A stretch of DNA of 64,000 bases from Pedobacter sp. Bi126 (GCF_918698245.1 NZ_CAKKMS010000002.1:1054001-1118000); one strand, 5' to 3'; shown: positions 37,201 to 45,052, counted from the stretch's first letter. Made by a program: numbers and translations. The notes: generated from the letters alone by a model not told the origin.

Positions 37201-37517
37201 GTTATTCTTTTTTCTACGTAACCCACAAACGAGAAACGGAGTTCGACACCAATGTTCACATCGAGAATAAACCTCCCATTGTTATCCGTTTGGGTACCGG
37301 CCTTAGTACCAGTAACAGTGGCCACAACAACGCCCGGAATGGCCATTCCTGCCGAATCGGTAACCTTACCGGTAATGGTTTTCTTTCCCGTTTGAGAAAA
37401 GCCTGTGGCGGGCATAAAAATCAGGAAAAACACAAGAATCGAACCGGTCAATACCATTGCATTTCTTAACCTGTTGGGCACCGATAAGTGCCCACAAAAC
37501 AAAAATAATTGCTTCAT
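34242..37517 (-). CDS. SusC/RagA-family TonB-dependent transporter
   Basis: 1091 residues. The N-terminal 42 residues include a late hydrophobic signal (VLTGSILVFFLIFMPATGFSQ); a start at the internal Met21 is also possible. CarboxypepD_reg-like domain about 48-125 (ITGKVTDSAGMAIPGVV). Plug about 130-240 (ADEVVITALGQKQRKEAI, AFAGRIAGVV, SVLKDASATALYGARGGNG). The barrel ends VYNLGINVSL. It is the first gene of locus 2. About 800 bp of gene-free DNA lies upstream, with an inverted repeat and a TATCC tract that may affect its promoter. Confidence 0.94.
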   Translation of the reverse strand: MKQLFLFCGHLSVPNRLRNAMVLTGSILVFFLIFMPATGFSQTGKKTITGKVTDSAGMAIPGVVVATVTGTKAGTQTDNNGRFILDVNIGVELRFSFVGYVEKRITVTANTTILNVKLAENAVQADEVVITALGQKQRKEAIVGAVTSVRPGDLKVPASNLTTAFAGRIAGVVAFQPSGQPGQDNANFFIRGVTTFGYRRDPLILIDNVEMTSSDLARLQVDDIESFSVLKDASATALYGARGGNGVILVKTKEGKAGKAQISVRMEGSTSSPISPLQIADPVTYMKLYNEALSTRNSPGAPYTPNKILNTQASLAGAPGSNPYVYPAVNWMDMLFKKNTSTQRANLNISGGGGVARYYVAGSFSNDNGILKTDIRNNNNNNVRFKNYQLRSNVNIDLTNTTELIVRLSGNFNEYVGPMTNDPSFATDLYNIATHTSPVDFPAYYEPDKANARVQHILFGNNTEATVLPDGSTPPTSSTDVKNINPYAALLRGNRRFSESRMLAQLELNQKLDFLTKGLNFKGIFSTNRYARFESELAYAPYFYNVQSYDKASNQYTLNWINNKPDQAREYLNYYAGQSTLNTFLYLQGVLDYSADINENHNVSAALIGTQQQLLNANATTLFNSLPFRNLGLSGRATYAYKSKYFLEFNFGYNGSERFSENHRFGFFPTVGASWIVSGEKFYGNLSNVISRMKIRGSYGLVGNDAISDRRFFYLSDVNLNGGNPASFGTNLGYSHNGVTINNYENRDVTWEVSRQINLGLELTLLKNIRFTTEVYKNFKSDILQDRKDIPSTTGLESQISANIGKVESQGIEFSLDGKHNFSNDLWVSALANFTLAKNKYTQYEEPDFSDKYRLHNGVALNRNFGYIAERLFVDDSEARNSPKQIFSTNGVAPMGGDIKYRDLNNDGVIDGKDQTWFGNPTVPTIVYGFGISTGFKNFDLNMFFQGQAGVSFVIDPARTSPFIKSPDAWLPGNTQVIQQFADDHWSEDNQNLYALYPRLGINGAVIENNRQNSSWWLRDGSFLRMKSLEVGYTLPRTLASKIKLRNLRVYFSGLNLVTWSPFKMWDPEIGGNGFSYPLQKVYNLGINVSL

Positions 37518-37612
37518 TTGCTAATTAGCTTTTAAATGAGTGAATTAAAACTATTTAAGATAGATGTGAACAAACAGCAGTATTAATGCCCTTTAAGATT
37601 TTGTAAATCTGA

Positions 37613-37632
37613 TGGTCGCCATTTAGCGATCA
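37613..37632. promoter_or_regulatory. Inverted repeat upstream of locus 2 SusC, possible operator
   Basis: TGGTCGC, CATTTA, GCGATCA: a 7-bp stem (one G-T pair) 96-115 bp before the SusC start. Its position suits a leader hairpin or operator. No protein is assigned. Confidence 0.35.
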
Positions 37633-37805
37633 TAAAAGAAGGAAATTGCTTCCCGGTAAAGTAATTTGTAAAATTTCTCATATTGTCTGGTTATTTGGTT
37701 AACGAAAATGTAATCTGGACTGGATTAACTTTTACAACAGTTCATTTAATTGTTTCGCATCTCTAACATGAAACTAAGCACTGAAACGCAATCAAATTGT
37801 TATTT

Positions 37806-37825
37806 TATCCTATCCTATCCTATCC
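37806..37825. repeat. TATCC pentanucleotide tandem repeat, four units
   Basis: Four perfect head-to-tail TATCC units (AGGAT on the coding strand of locus 2) lie about 290 bp upstream of the SusC start. Short repeats of this kind can change copy number by slippage and alter promoter strength. That role is not shown here. Confidence 0.75.
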
Positions 37826-37978
37826 TACTATTTTCGAATACAATTATAAACAAAAAAACTAATATTCCAACTTTCTAGAGATAAATCGTTTAAGAATAAT
37901 GAAAAGGATTAAACCAGCATATCAACAGCATGGAAAAAGGATTTCTGCCAAATGTAAATTTAGGCTGATTCTTAATCT

Positions 37979-38210
37979 TTGGAAATGAACGGTTCTATCC
38001 TTTGGCGGTTTTCAGCCCCGCTCTCCGTTACTCCCGACGTAAAGTCGGGGACCACTGCGATCGTATTTAGTATAAAGTTTGGTGCTTTTGGCAACATACC
38101 GGGAGCAGACCTTTCGATTATAAACCTGACAGCAGCGGCAGCCTCCGATTTTTTCTATCGGAGCTAAAGTGGATGGCAGGGCTACAAAGGCTAAGAACTA
38201 CAGCACGCTC
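37979..38210. repeat. GC-richer repeat-like element with two hairpins
   Basis: This stretch stands out from its AT-rich surroundings. It contains CCCGAC/GTCGGG (38033-38049) and CTCCGAT/ATCGGAG (38143-38163, 7-nt loop). Read on the minus strand it includes GGCTGCCGCTGCTGTCAGG, a sequence I associate with intergenic repeats of Sphingobacteriaceae. The 62-residue plus-strand frame over it looks like a by-product. Nothing else is seen in the 37518-38333 gap apart from the two sites listed separately. Confidence 0.4.
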
Positions 38211-38333
38211 GTTTTCAAAAAAAATAGCTCTTGATGTAAATTTAGATAGCTTCTAAGATTTTGAACAAGAAATTGCTTGAGTAAGAATATGAACTGTGTG
38301 AAATAGAGATTAGCTGTCGTGATGAAGTTTGCA

Positions 38334-39356
38334 CTAAAGTGAATTCCTTCTCATCAGTTTATTCTCCATAATGTGTTTAATGGGTTTCAAACTGAGTACA
38401 AATTCAGCGGCCAGGCGGCCCATATGCGCAAAATCGATAGAAAATGTAGTAATCCCGTCAAATATGATCTCTTTCACATTATCATCATTATGCGAAAGAA
38501 TACCTAAATCTTTACCCACCTTTAAGCCTTTTACCTTGGCATCTTTTAACATTTCCCAAAGTTCGAGGTTGTGGATGGTAAAATAAACCTTATCGGGTGC
38601 AATACTGCCAGATTCATAACTGTTTTTAATTACACCATTAATCTTAAACTCTTTTATGAAACGCTTAAATGAAACCAAAACTTCATTGGGCTCTGCAGAC
38701 GATGGTTTAAAAAAGAAAACAAACTCTGAAAATTCTTTTATCCGGGGTGCCAGTTGCAAAAACGCATTATAAGAAGCTTTCTCAAATTCCTGAACGATGT
38801 AAGAATACTCGCCTTTCAATGCTACGTACCGGTCTACCATCAGGAGTTTTTCTTTGGGTAACTGTTCTAGTATTTCTTTGGCTTCGTTGCTTTCTATTGG
38901 TGCAATAACATACAAACCATACTGGCCTTTATTGCTGTTGATGATAGATTCGAAAACACTTAAATTATTGTGGTGGAAATATACGTCAACCTGAATATTT
39001 TCACCTAAATGGTCGCGGAAGTTCTGGTAAAAAGTTTCCTGAAAGGTATCGAATGCATAAATTAATAAACAAACCTTAAGGTGTTGTTCAGTATCATCAG
39101 TAGCTACAAAATAACCCCTTCTGTTTTTCGATTCTAAAATCCCCCTGCTGATCAGTTCTTTATATGCTTTGCCAATGGTTTCTTTGGCAAAACCTGTTTC
39201 CCTCATCATTTCGTTAACTGAAGGCAGAATATCTCCCTTAGCAATCAGTTTATGGTTTAGGCCATTAATGATTCCCTGAACAAGTTGTTCGTGTTTCGAT
39301 AAAGAATTTATGATACTCAAATTCTTGATTTCAATGAACAGCTTTTCTTTATTCAT
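38334..39356 (-). CDS. GntR-family transcriptional regulator with LacI-type effector domain
   Basis: 340 residues. An N-terminal winged helix of GntR type (about 18-88: LVQGIINGLNHKLIAKGDIL, PSVNEMMRETGFAKETIGKA, YKELISRGILESKNRRGYFV) is joined to a periplasmic-binding-protein-like sensor (about 92-335: VCLLIYAF, YGLYVIAPI, VGKDLGILSHNDDN, FAHMGRLAAEFVL). Regulators of this build respond to small sugars. The fucose repressor FucR of Bacteroides is a GntR-type protein (known), which makes fucose a reasonable ligand guess beside three fucosidase genes. It is upstream of locus 2 on the same strand with an 816-bp gap, so it is probably transcribed separately. Confidence 0.85.
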   Translation of the reverse strand: MNKEKLFIEIKNLSIINSLSKHEQLVQGIINGLNHKLIAKGDILPSVNEMMRETGFAKETIGKAYKELISRGILESKNRRGYFVATDDTEQHLKVCLLIYAFDTFQETFYQNFRDHLGENIQVDVYFHHNNLSVFESIINSNKGQYGLYVIAPIESNEAKEILEQLPKEKLLMVDRYVALKGEYSYIVQEFEKASYNAFLQLAPRIKEFSEFVFFFKPSSAEPNEVLVSFKRFIKEFKINGVIKNSYESGSIAPDKVYFTIHNLELWEMLKDAKVKGLKVGKDLGILSHNDDNVKEIIFDGITTFSIDFAHMGRLAAEFVLSLKPIKHIMENKLMRRNSL

Positions 39357-39364
39357 GCAACTCC

Positions 39365-39390
39365 ATTTAGTTTATAATCGATTTAGTTTA
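39365..39390 (-). promoter_or_regulatory. Direct repeat just upstream of the GntR gene, possible autoregulatory site
   Basis: ATTTAGTTTA occurs twice with a 6-bp spacer (period 16), 9-34 bp before the start codon of the regulator. A period of about 1.5 helical turns does not strictly match a dimer site, so the operator role is only suggested by position. The rest of the 39357-39782 gap has a weak GCGAGG...GCAAT repeat remnant (about 39488-39520) and nothing else I can support. Confidence 0.4.
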
Positions 39391-39782
39391 AGGTAATTTT
39401 GCTCGAAATATATAAATTTAATAGTGAAAATATTTAATTTTTTTATCGCTATACCAGCTGTTGATCGATCGTATTTAAGAAAATTCTTCATCGCGAGGCA
39501 AGCCGGCCACGCAATTACTTGCTTAAAAAGCAATCATTTGCACCTTAAAAACGAGCAAAATGCTTTTTTCATTGTAATGCCAAATTTTACATCCTGCAAT
39601 ATTAAATCCAGTTAATTACAGTGCATAAATAGATGATAATATCCTGTCGCACAACAACAAAAAAATGTTAAATGAGCAGAATAAAAATGCTCCATGAAAC
39701 AACAATATGTAACAACCGGTATAGGAAATTGTCTAAAACTTTTAACGAGCTCAGAATGTTAATTAATAAAATAAGAAAGAAC

Positions 39783-39983
39783 ATGGGAATTTTAAAAACA
39801 GCAATTATTGGCGCTGCAGTTTATGCCGGCGTAAAATATATCACGAAGAAAGATCCAATTACCGGACAATCGATAGTTGATGAGTTATTGGATAAGGCTC
39901 CAGGATGGGTAGATAAAGCAAAAGGATATACCGAAGATCTGAAAAACAGGGCAAGTAATGCCGCCGAAGACTTAGCCAGATGA
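39783..39983 (+). CDS. Small membrane-associated protein, YtxH-like
   Basis: Start chosen at 39783 (preceded by AAGAAAGAAC), giving 66 residues: MGILKTAIIGAAVYAGVKYITKK, then a helical, charged tail (DELLDKAPGWVDKAKGYTED, LKNRASNAAEDLAR). One N-terminal hydrophobic helix followed by an amphipathic Lys/Asp/Ala-rich helix resembles small YtxH-type stress proteins, though family membership is a guess. Longer in-frame starts (39672, 39759) would add a poorly matching polar extension. It stands alone and is followed by a strong terminator. Confidence 0.65.
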   Translation: MGILKTAIIGAAVYAGVKYITKKDPITGQSIVDELLDKAPGWVDKAKGYTEDLKNRASNAAEDLAR

Positions 39984-40039
39984 ATACCTGGAAGAAAGCA
40001 GGAACTCCAATACACGAGATACCTTTTTCTTTAAAATTA

Positions 40040-40081
40040 CAAACAAAAGCGTCCCGATTTAAATCGGGACGCTTTTGTTTG
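40040..40081. terminator. Perfect 42-bp palindrome, bidirectional terminator
   Basis: The arms read CAAACAAAAGCGTCCCGATTT and its exact complement with no loop bases. The GC-rich core (GCGTCCCGA) is flanked by A- and T-rich ends on both strands. It lies between the plus-strand small gene and the minus-strand SusD and can stop both. Confidence 0.9.
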
Positions 40082-40141
40082 CAGTTTAAGATAATAACAT
40101 ATGATACCGCACTAAGGTGCTAACAGTTGATAATACTAAGA

Positions 40142-40165
40142 GTGTCAGATGGTAACATCTGATAC
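40142..40165. repeat. Hairpin with TCAGATG stem and GTAA loop
   Basis: GTGTCAGATG, GTAA, CATCTGATAC: a 10-bp stem with one G-T pair and a GNRA loop. It shares stem sequence and loop type with 198-221 and 137-156. It lies 11 bp beyond the SusD stop, and there is no T-run. Confidence 0.65.
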
Positions 40166-40175
40166 CACTATCGGA

Positions 40176-41612
40176 TTAAAATGCATCAAACCAAAGTTTG
40201 GTGGTTAATAAATCTGCACCCTGGCTGCTCACCGCATTTTTATAATTCTGTCCGTTTAACGATTGTTCAGAACCTGGATAAATAAAACGTACCGGAATTT
40301 TGCCATTCAACACGGTATTAACAGATGCAGTTAATTGGGGATAATCTAACCTTCTCTGCTCTGCCCAGGCTTCTAAACCCTGACCAAATAAAGCAATCCA
40401 TTTTTGTTCACCGATTGATTTTTTATAATTACCTGCATCATATTGTACTGAAGCCTGATTAATATAATCATCAACAGCACTTCCACCAATACTGTATTGA
40501 TCAAATGATGCCCTGATGGCCTGTTTATACAGATCAGCTGCATTTTCGGCAGTAAAACCTCTTGCAGCGGCTTCTGCCCTATCAAAAAGCAGTTCGGCAT
40601 AGCTAAAAATCACAGCAGGTGCTTTTGGTGCTAAAAAATAAGTTCCTGGTCTGGAAGAATTTGCCAAACCTATTGCACTGGCTTCTGAATTTGTTGAGCC
40701 ATTCGGAATGCCTACATACGTTTGAGGTGTAGCATTATCAGTTTTGCTTGCATAAACTGGCAACCTAGGATCATTTAGTGCAAAAAGTTTATCCACGATG
40801 GTTTTGCTGATCCGGTAATCATTCCTGGTTTCGAACGAGGCTGCTACCGGATTTTGCTGAGGTGAATCACTGTAGAACAGTTGTGCATTCTCCGATTTGC
40901 TATTAATATAAGTACCACCTTCTGCAAGTATTTCATCAATTACCTGTTTAGCTTTAGCTGGCTCTTTATCTGCAATGCGTAATGCGATACGGAGGCGTAA
41001 AGAATTGGCAAACTTTTTCCATAAAGCAATATTGCCGCTATAAATCACATCTCCACCTATAACTTTTCCTGAAGCTGGATCTAAAGCTGCCTGTGCAGTC
41101 TTTAAATCGTTAAGAATACCGTAGTAAACATCCTTTTGTTTATCGTAAACTGGTGTAACAAACTGTTTGATTTTTCCAGCCTGTGCGTACGGTATATCCC
41201 CATAAGCATCGGTAAGTAACAAAAAAACCCACGATCTCAGTACCAGGGCTACACCTTTATAATTTGGATTGCCCTGTGCATCGCCTAATTCGATAATTTT
41301 ATTAAAGCCAGCAATACTTTGCGCATAACCAGTAGACCATAAAGAAGTAAAACTACTGTTCGAAAAGATATAACGATCTTCTTCGGTATATTGAACTTTA
41401 GCCCAGTGTTGTGCAAAAAGCAGACTCGAGTTCATGTTATTGGTTACCCCCCAATACGTATCAGCTGTAGTTTTAGTGGTACCAGTAAGTAAATAATCGG
41501 GTTGCGGAATTTCCGGAGCATTCGGATTAATGTTTACCTCATCAAGTTCTTTATTACAAGATGAAAATGCAATTGCCAGAATAGCCAGTATATATAGTTT
41601 TTTATTTTTCAT
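40176..41612 (-). CDS. SusD/RagB-like lipoprotein (SusD-like_2 type)
   Basis: 478 residues with a lipobox ending at Cys19 (AFSSC) followed by NKELDEVNINPNAP, the start typical of the second SusD-like family. Other typical blocks are YKGVALVLRSWVFLLLTDAYGDIPY (about 117-141) and FDRAEAAARGF in the C-terminal half. It pairs with the SusC gene 11 bp upstream, whose leader carries the SAM riboswitch. Members of this family are often linked with substrates other than classic polysaccharides. No hydrolase gene accompanies this pair, which also argues against a polysaccharide locus. Confidence 0.9.
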   Translation of the reverse strand: MKNKKLYILAILAIAFSSCNKELDEVNINPNAPEIPQPDYLLTGTTKTTADTYWGVTNNMNSSLLFAQHWAKVQYTEEDRYIFSNSSFTSLWSTGYAQSIAGFNKIIELGDAQGNPNYKGVALVLRSWVFLLLTDAYGDIPYAQAGKIKQFVTPVYDKQKDVYYGILNDLKTAQAALDPASGKVIGGDVIYSGNIALWKKFANSLRLRIALRIADKEPAKAKQVIDEILAEGGTYINSKSENAQLFYSDSPQQNPVAASFETRNDYRISKTIVDKLFALNDPRLPVYASKTDNATPQTYVGIPNGSTNSEASAIGLANSSRPGTYFLAPKAPAVIFSYAELLFDRAEAAARGFTAENAADLYKQAIRASFDQYSIGGSAVDDYINQASVQYDAGNYKKSIGEQKWIALFGQGLEAWAEQRRLDYPQLTASVNTVLNGKIPVRFIYPGSEQSLNGQNYKNAVSSQGADLLTTKLWFDAF

Positions 41613-41623
41613 GATGGTAAGAT

Positions 41624-44600
41624 TTAAAATTTAACATTCAGGTTTATACCGTAACTGCGTGTGCTTGGATTAGAAAGACTTTCTAAACCCTGACCGTTAC
41701 CCGTATTAAAAGCTACTTCTGGATCGATATCTACTGTGTTGCGGTGGATAATCCATAGGTTACGGCCAACAAGTGATACTGAAACGCCTTGTAAACTTAA
41801 TGGGCGAAGCCATTTTGACGGCAGGTTATAACTTAATTTAACCTCGCGGAGTTTTACATATGAAGCATCGAAAATATTTGCTTCATCGATATTTCTGAAT
41901 GATTTATAATATTGTTGCGCAGGCAATACTCTTTCATTGCGTTTACCATCGGCAGTTACGCCATCAAAAACAATCCCATCATCATAAACCGTAACTCCCG
42001 CCGGGGCTGTTCCGTTTATCCTTACCGTACCATTTTCCTTCTTATTATCCGGATAATAATATGAGATTCCGCCGTATTCTGCTGCTCTTCCCGGAAGCGT
42101 AGAGGCTAAAACCCCGGTATAAGTTCCTGTAGCATAAGTTCCGTTATAAATAGAGCCACCAATACTGGCATCAACCAAAACGCCTAAACTGATGCCTTTA
42201 TAAGTGAAAGTATTGTAAACGCCGCCAATCCAATCTGGTGTATATTTTCCCAATACCTGTTTTGTTGGATTTGTAGTTGGTGCACCTGTAGCGTTTACAA
42301 TGATATTTCCATTGCCATCTCTTAAAAAAGCGGTTCCGAACAATGATCCATAAGGTTGTCCAACGGTAGCAATAACCTGCGCCGAATTGGTAGCCACAAT
42401 ATAATTCGTTAATAATTTCTCCGCATCAAGTTCAATTACCCTACTTCTATTAGCAGCAAAATTGAAATCAATATCCCAGGTAAAAGTTTTTTTAATTGGT
42501 GTAATGCCCAACTGTGCTTCAATACCTTTGTTGTTTATTTTTCCGGCATTAAGCAGTTTTGAACTAAATCCGGTACTTTGACTTACATCGGCAGCTAAAA
42601 TCTGATTGTAACTATTGGTGTTATATGCACTTAAATCGAAACGTAACCTTTTGTTAAAGAAAACAGCCTCAACGCCCAGTTCTGTTGAAGTGGTAGTTTC
42701 TGGTTTAAGGTTAGGATTAAGGTCGATATTACTTGTGGTAAGCTGAGGGTTTGCGCTAAACGGTGCACTAAATGCATAAGTATTGATCAAGCGATAAGGA
42801 TCTGCATCTTTACCTACTTTAGACCAACCTCCACGTATTTTCAAATAATTAAGGGCTTCACTTTTAATGTCGAATGCTTCTGTTGCTACAAAACTTCCGT
42901 TAAATGATGGATAAAAATACGATCTGTTTTGCGCTGGTAAGGTAGATGACCAATCGTTACGGGCCGTGATGTTGGCAAAAAGGTAATTCCTGAAACCAAT
43001 CTGTCCAGAGGCATAAACACTGTAAGATTTTAACCGCGATAAATTATTTGATGAAATTAAAGGATCGCGGGAGTTTTTAAGGGTATACAGTCCGGCAATG
43101 GCCAATTTAGGCGCACTTTGATCGTTCTGCTCGATATATTGCCTGCGGATGTTCCCACCACCTAACAATTCGAGACTAAAATCGTCATTCAACTGTTTGT
43201 TAAAGTTTAATGTCGCATCTGTATTATTTTCACTTACTGTAAAGGCACTCTCAGTATAAGAGCCGAAAGGCGTTCCATTGGTGCCATATGCAATCCTAAC
43301 TTTACGTCTATCGTTGTAATAATCGGTCCCTGATCTGAAATTGAAATCAAGTCCATCAATAATCTTATAATTCAGGGCTAAACTTCCAATAATGCGGCTA
43401 CGGTTTTGCGATACGGTATTTTCGTAAGCTACCCAATAAGGATTGCTGTAATAGCTATTGTTCCAGTTAAACGTTTTTCCATTTTCATCCAAATAATCTT
43501 TCAATTGGTTAATATCAACCTGACGGCCGAACCAGGTAAACTGCAACATGGTACTGGTAGATCTCGAACCACCCGTTCCAGGTAAATTATCTGAATTAAG
43601 CTTACTATAGTTTGCATTTGCGGTTAAACTTAATTTGGGTGTTACTTTTACTGTGGTATTCAGCACAAACGAATTTTTGCCCTGTCCGGAGTTTGGTACT
43701 ATCCCCACCTGTTTCAGGTTATTGTATGATAAGCGGAAGTCGTATTTTTCGCCTGCATCTGCAATGGATACTCCATTGTTTAATGAATATCCGGTTTGGA
43801 AGAAATCGCGCACATTATCAGGATGCGCCACAAATGGAACGGCTATTCCCTTCGAATAAAATTGTGGGATTAATCTGCCATCCAATTTAGGGCCCCAGCT
43901 TTCATCTACGCCATCGTTAATGCCTTTACCTGCACCATCTACATAACTAAATTTGCCCTCCGATCCCTGACCGAAGGCATTTTGATACACGGGTAGCGTA
44001 AGCAAGGTTTCTAAAACCGCGTTTGAATTGATGGCAATGCCTAATCCTTTTTTCGATTTACCTGTTTTGGTTTTAATGAGGATGACACCTGCCGCAGCCC
44101 TCGAACCGTATAATGCAGCGGCATTTGGTCCTTTTAACACACTTATCGATTCTATATCTTCTGGATTAATGTCTGAAATGGTATTGGCATAATCTCTTGC
44201 CCCAGCCGAATTTAACTGAGAATTATCTACCGGTATCCCATCAACCACAAATAATGGCTGGTTATTTCCGGCAATAGATGTTTCTCCCCTGATGACCACA
44301 CGCGAGGAACCCATGCTCCCCTGGCTATTGGTTACCCTTATACCTGCTATTTTTCCGGCCAGTGCATTTACCAGGTTGGATTCTTTAGCTTCGGCCAAAT
44401 CCTGTCCTTTTAATTCCTGAACAGCATAACCAAGCGATTTCTTCTGCCTCGAAATACCCAATGCAGTAACCACTACTTCATCAAGCGCATTATCGCTTGA
44501 CTGAAGAATGATCGAAATGGGGCCGGCGTTTTTATTGATCTGTATTTCCTGGCTCTTAAAACCGATATAAGAAAATACCAATGTACCCTTATCTGGTGCA

Positions 44601-44791
44601 TGAATAGAAAAAGCTCCTTTTGCATCAGAAATGGTGGCTTGTTTGGTTTCTTTTATTAAAATGGAAACACCAGGGAGTGTTTCACCATCTGCCGACTTTA
44701 CCGTTCCGGTAACCGCGGCATTTTGAGCGGAAAGCTTTTGCACAATAAAGAGCAGAAAGATAAACGCTATTGACTTTAAAATTTTAAACAT
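41624..44791 (-). CDS. SusC/RagA-family TonB-dependent transporter under a SAM riboswitch leader
   Basis: Preferred start at 44791 (MFKILKSIAFIFLLFIVQKL then SAQ, a normal signal peptide). An ATG at 44812 adds seven residues. CarboxypepD_reg-like domain about residues 25-100 (VTGTVKSADGETLPGVSILI), plug about 110-220 (DEVVVTALGISRQKKSLGYA, GKIAGIRV, SVLKGPNAAALYGSRAAAGV), barrel ending YGINLNVKF. The leader has, in order, a SAM-I aptamer, an intrinsic terminator, a 24-codon ORF and a second terminator, so expression should rise when SAM is low. The likely cargo is a sulfur compound or methionine source (inference). Confidence 0.93.
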   Translation of the reverse strand: MFKILKSIAFIFLLFIVQKLSAQNAAVTGTVKSADGETLPGVSILIKETKQATISDAKGAFSIHAPDKGTLVFSYIGFKSQEIQINKNAGPISIILQSSDNALDEVVVTALGISRQKKSLGYAVQELKGQDLAEAKESNLVNALAGKIAGIRVTNSQGSMGSSRVVIRGETSIAGNNQPLFVVDGIPVDNSQLNSAGARDYANTISDINPEDIESISVLKGPNAAALYGSRAAAGVILIKTKTGKSKKGLGIAINSNAVLETLLTLPVYQNAFGQGSEGKFSYVDGAGKGINDGVDESWGPKLDGRLIPQFYSKGIAVPFVAHPDNVRDFFQTGYSLNNGVSIADAGEKYDFRLSYNNLKQVGIVPNSGQGKNSFVLNTTVKVTPKLSLTANANYSKLNSDNLPGTGGSRSTSTMLQFTWFGRQVDINQLKDYLDENGKTFNWNNSYYSNPYWVAYENTVSQNRSRIIGSLALNYKIIDGLDFNFRSGTDYYNDRRKVRIAYGTNGTPFGSYTESAFTVSENNTDATLNFNKQLNDDFSLELLGGGNIRRQYIEQNDQSAPKLAIAGLYTLKNSRDPLISSNNLSRLKSYSVYASGQIGFRNYLFANITARNDWSSTLPAQNRSYFYPSFNGSFVATEAFDIKSEALNYLKIRGGWSKVGKDADPYRLINTYAFSAPFSANPQLTTSNIDLNPNLKPETTTSTELGVEAVFFNKRLRFDLSAYNTNSYNQILAADVSQSTGFSSKLLNAGKINNKGIEAQLGITPIKKTFTWDIDFNFAANRSRVIELDAEKLLTNYIVATNSAQVIATVGQPYGSLFGTAFLRDGNGNIIVNATGAPTTNPTKQVLGKYTPDWIGGVYNTFTYKGISLGVLVDASIGGSIYNGTYATGTYTGVLASTLPGRAAEYGGISYYYPDNKKENGTVRINGTAPAGVTVYDDGIVFDGVTADGKRNERVLPAQQYYKSFRNIDEANIFDASYVKLREVKLSYNLPSKWLRPLSLQGVSVSLVGRNLWIIHRNTVDIDPEVAFNTGNGQGLESLSNPSTRSYGINLNVKF

Positions 44792-44899
44792 AAGTGTGTA
44801 GTTAATAATCAATTAAAAGGGATAATAATTTTGGGCAAAACAATTTTACCACGGCTAAAAGTGTATTTGTTTTTAAAGAGAAAAAGGAATGGTTAGCCT

Positions 44900-44933
44900 A
44901 AAAAAGCCTGTTAAAATGGAGCAATTTTAACAG
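44900..44933 (-). terminator. Intrinsic terminator overlapping the end of the leader ORF
   Basis: On the minus strand CTGTTAAAAT, TGCTCC, ATTTTAACAG forms a perfect 10-bp stem followed by GCTTTTTT. The last Cys codon (TGT) and the stop (TAA) of the 24-codon ORF lie inside the 5' arm. A ribosome there would block the hairpin. It is 109 nt before the SusC start. Confidence 0.85.
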
Positions 44934-45001
44934 ACTCCACGCATTCGGAAGCATGCGTTAAGGTTTACATTAATAGATTTCAGCTCGTCTGTCTTTTTCA
45001 T
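44927..45001 (-). CDS. 24-residue leader ORF, candidate Cys/Met attenuator peptide
   Basis: ATG at 45001 to TAA at 44929-44927. The product begins MKKTDELKSI and ends NACFRMRGVC; Cys17, Met20 and the terminal Cys24 are close together and next to the stop. It lies between the riboswitch terminator and a second terminator, and its last two codons form part of that terminator's 5' arm. A further small hairpin (ACGCAT/ATGCGT, 44939-44958) covers codons 15-21. The arrangement matches transcription-attenuation leaders in which ribosome stalling on scarce aminoacyl-tRNA prevents termination. It could instead be a functional small protein with its own terminator. No strong Shine-Dalgarno is seen, as usual in this phylum. 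Confidence 0.55.
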   Translation of the reverse strand: MKKTDELKSINVNLNACFRMRGVC

Positions 45002-45052
45002 TTGAATGATTTTATTTAATGCATAATTTAATTTCAAGAACGCATTCAGGGC

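Noticed and set aside
37979..38167. 62-residue plus-strand ORF in the gap before locus 2
   Set aside because: It lies over a hairpin-containing repeat-like element, lacks a signal or motif, and has no protein-like neighbours.
39424..39615. 63-residue plus-strand ORF upstream of the small YtxH-like gene
   Set aside because: No motif or family, and it overlaps a GCGAGG-type repeat remnant. Treated as chance.
44927..45001. Reading the 24-residue ORF as a RiPP precursor
   Set aside because: It has two Cys, but no modification enzyme or exporter is nearby. The overlap with a terminator explains it better as a leader peptide.
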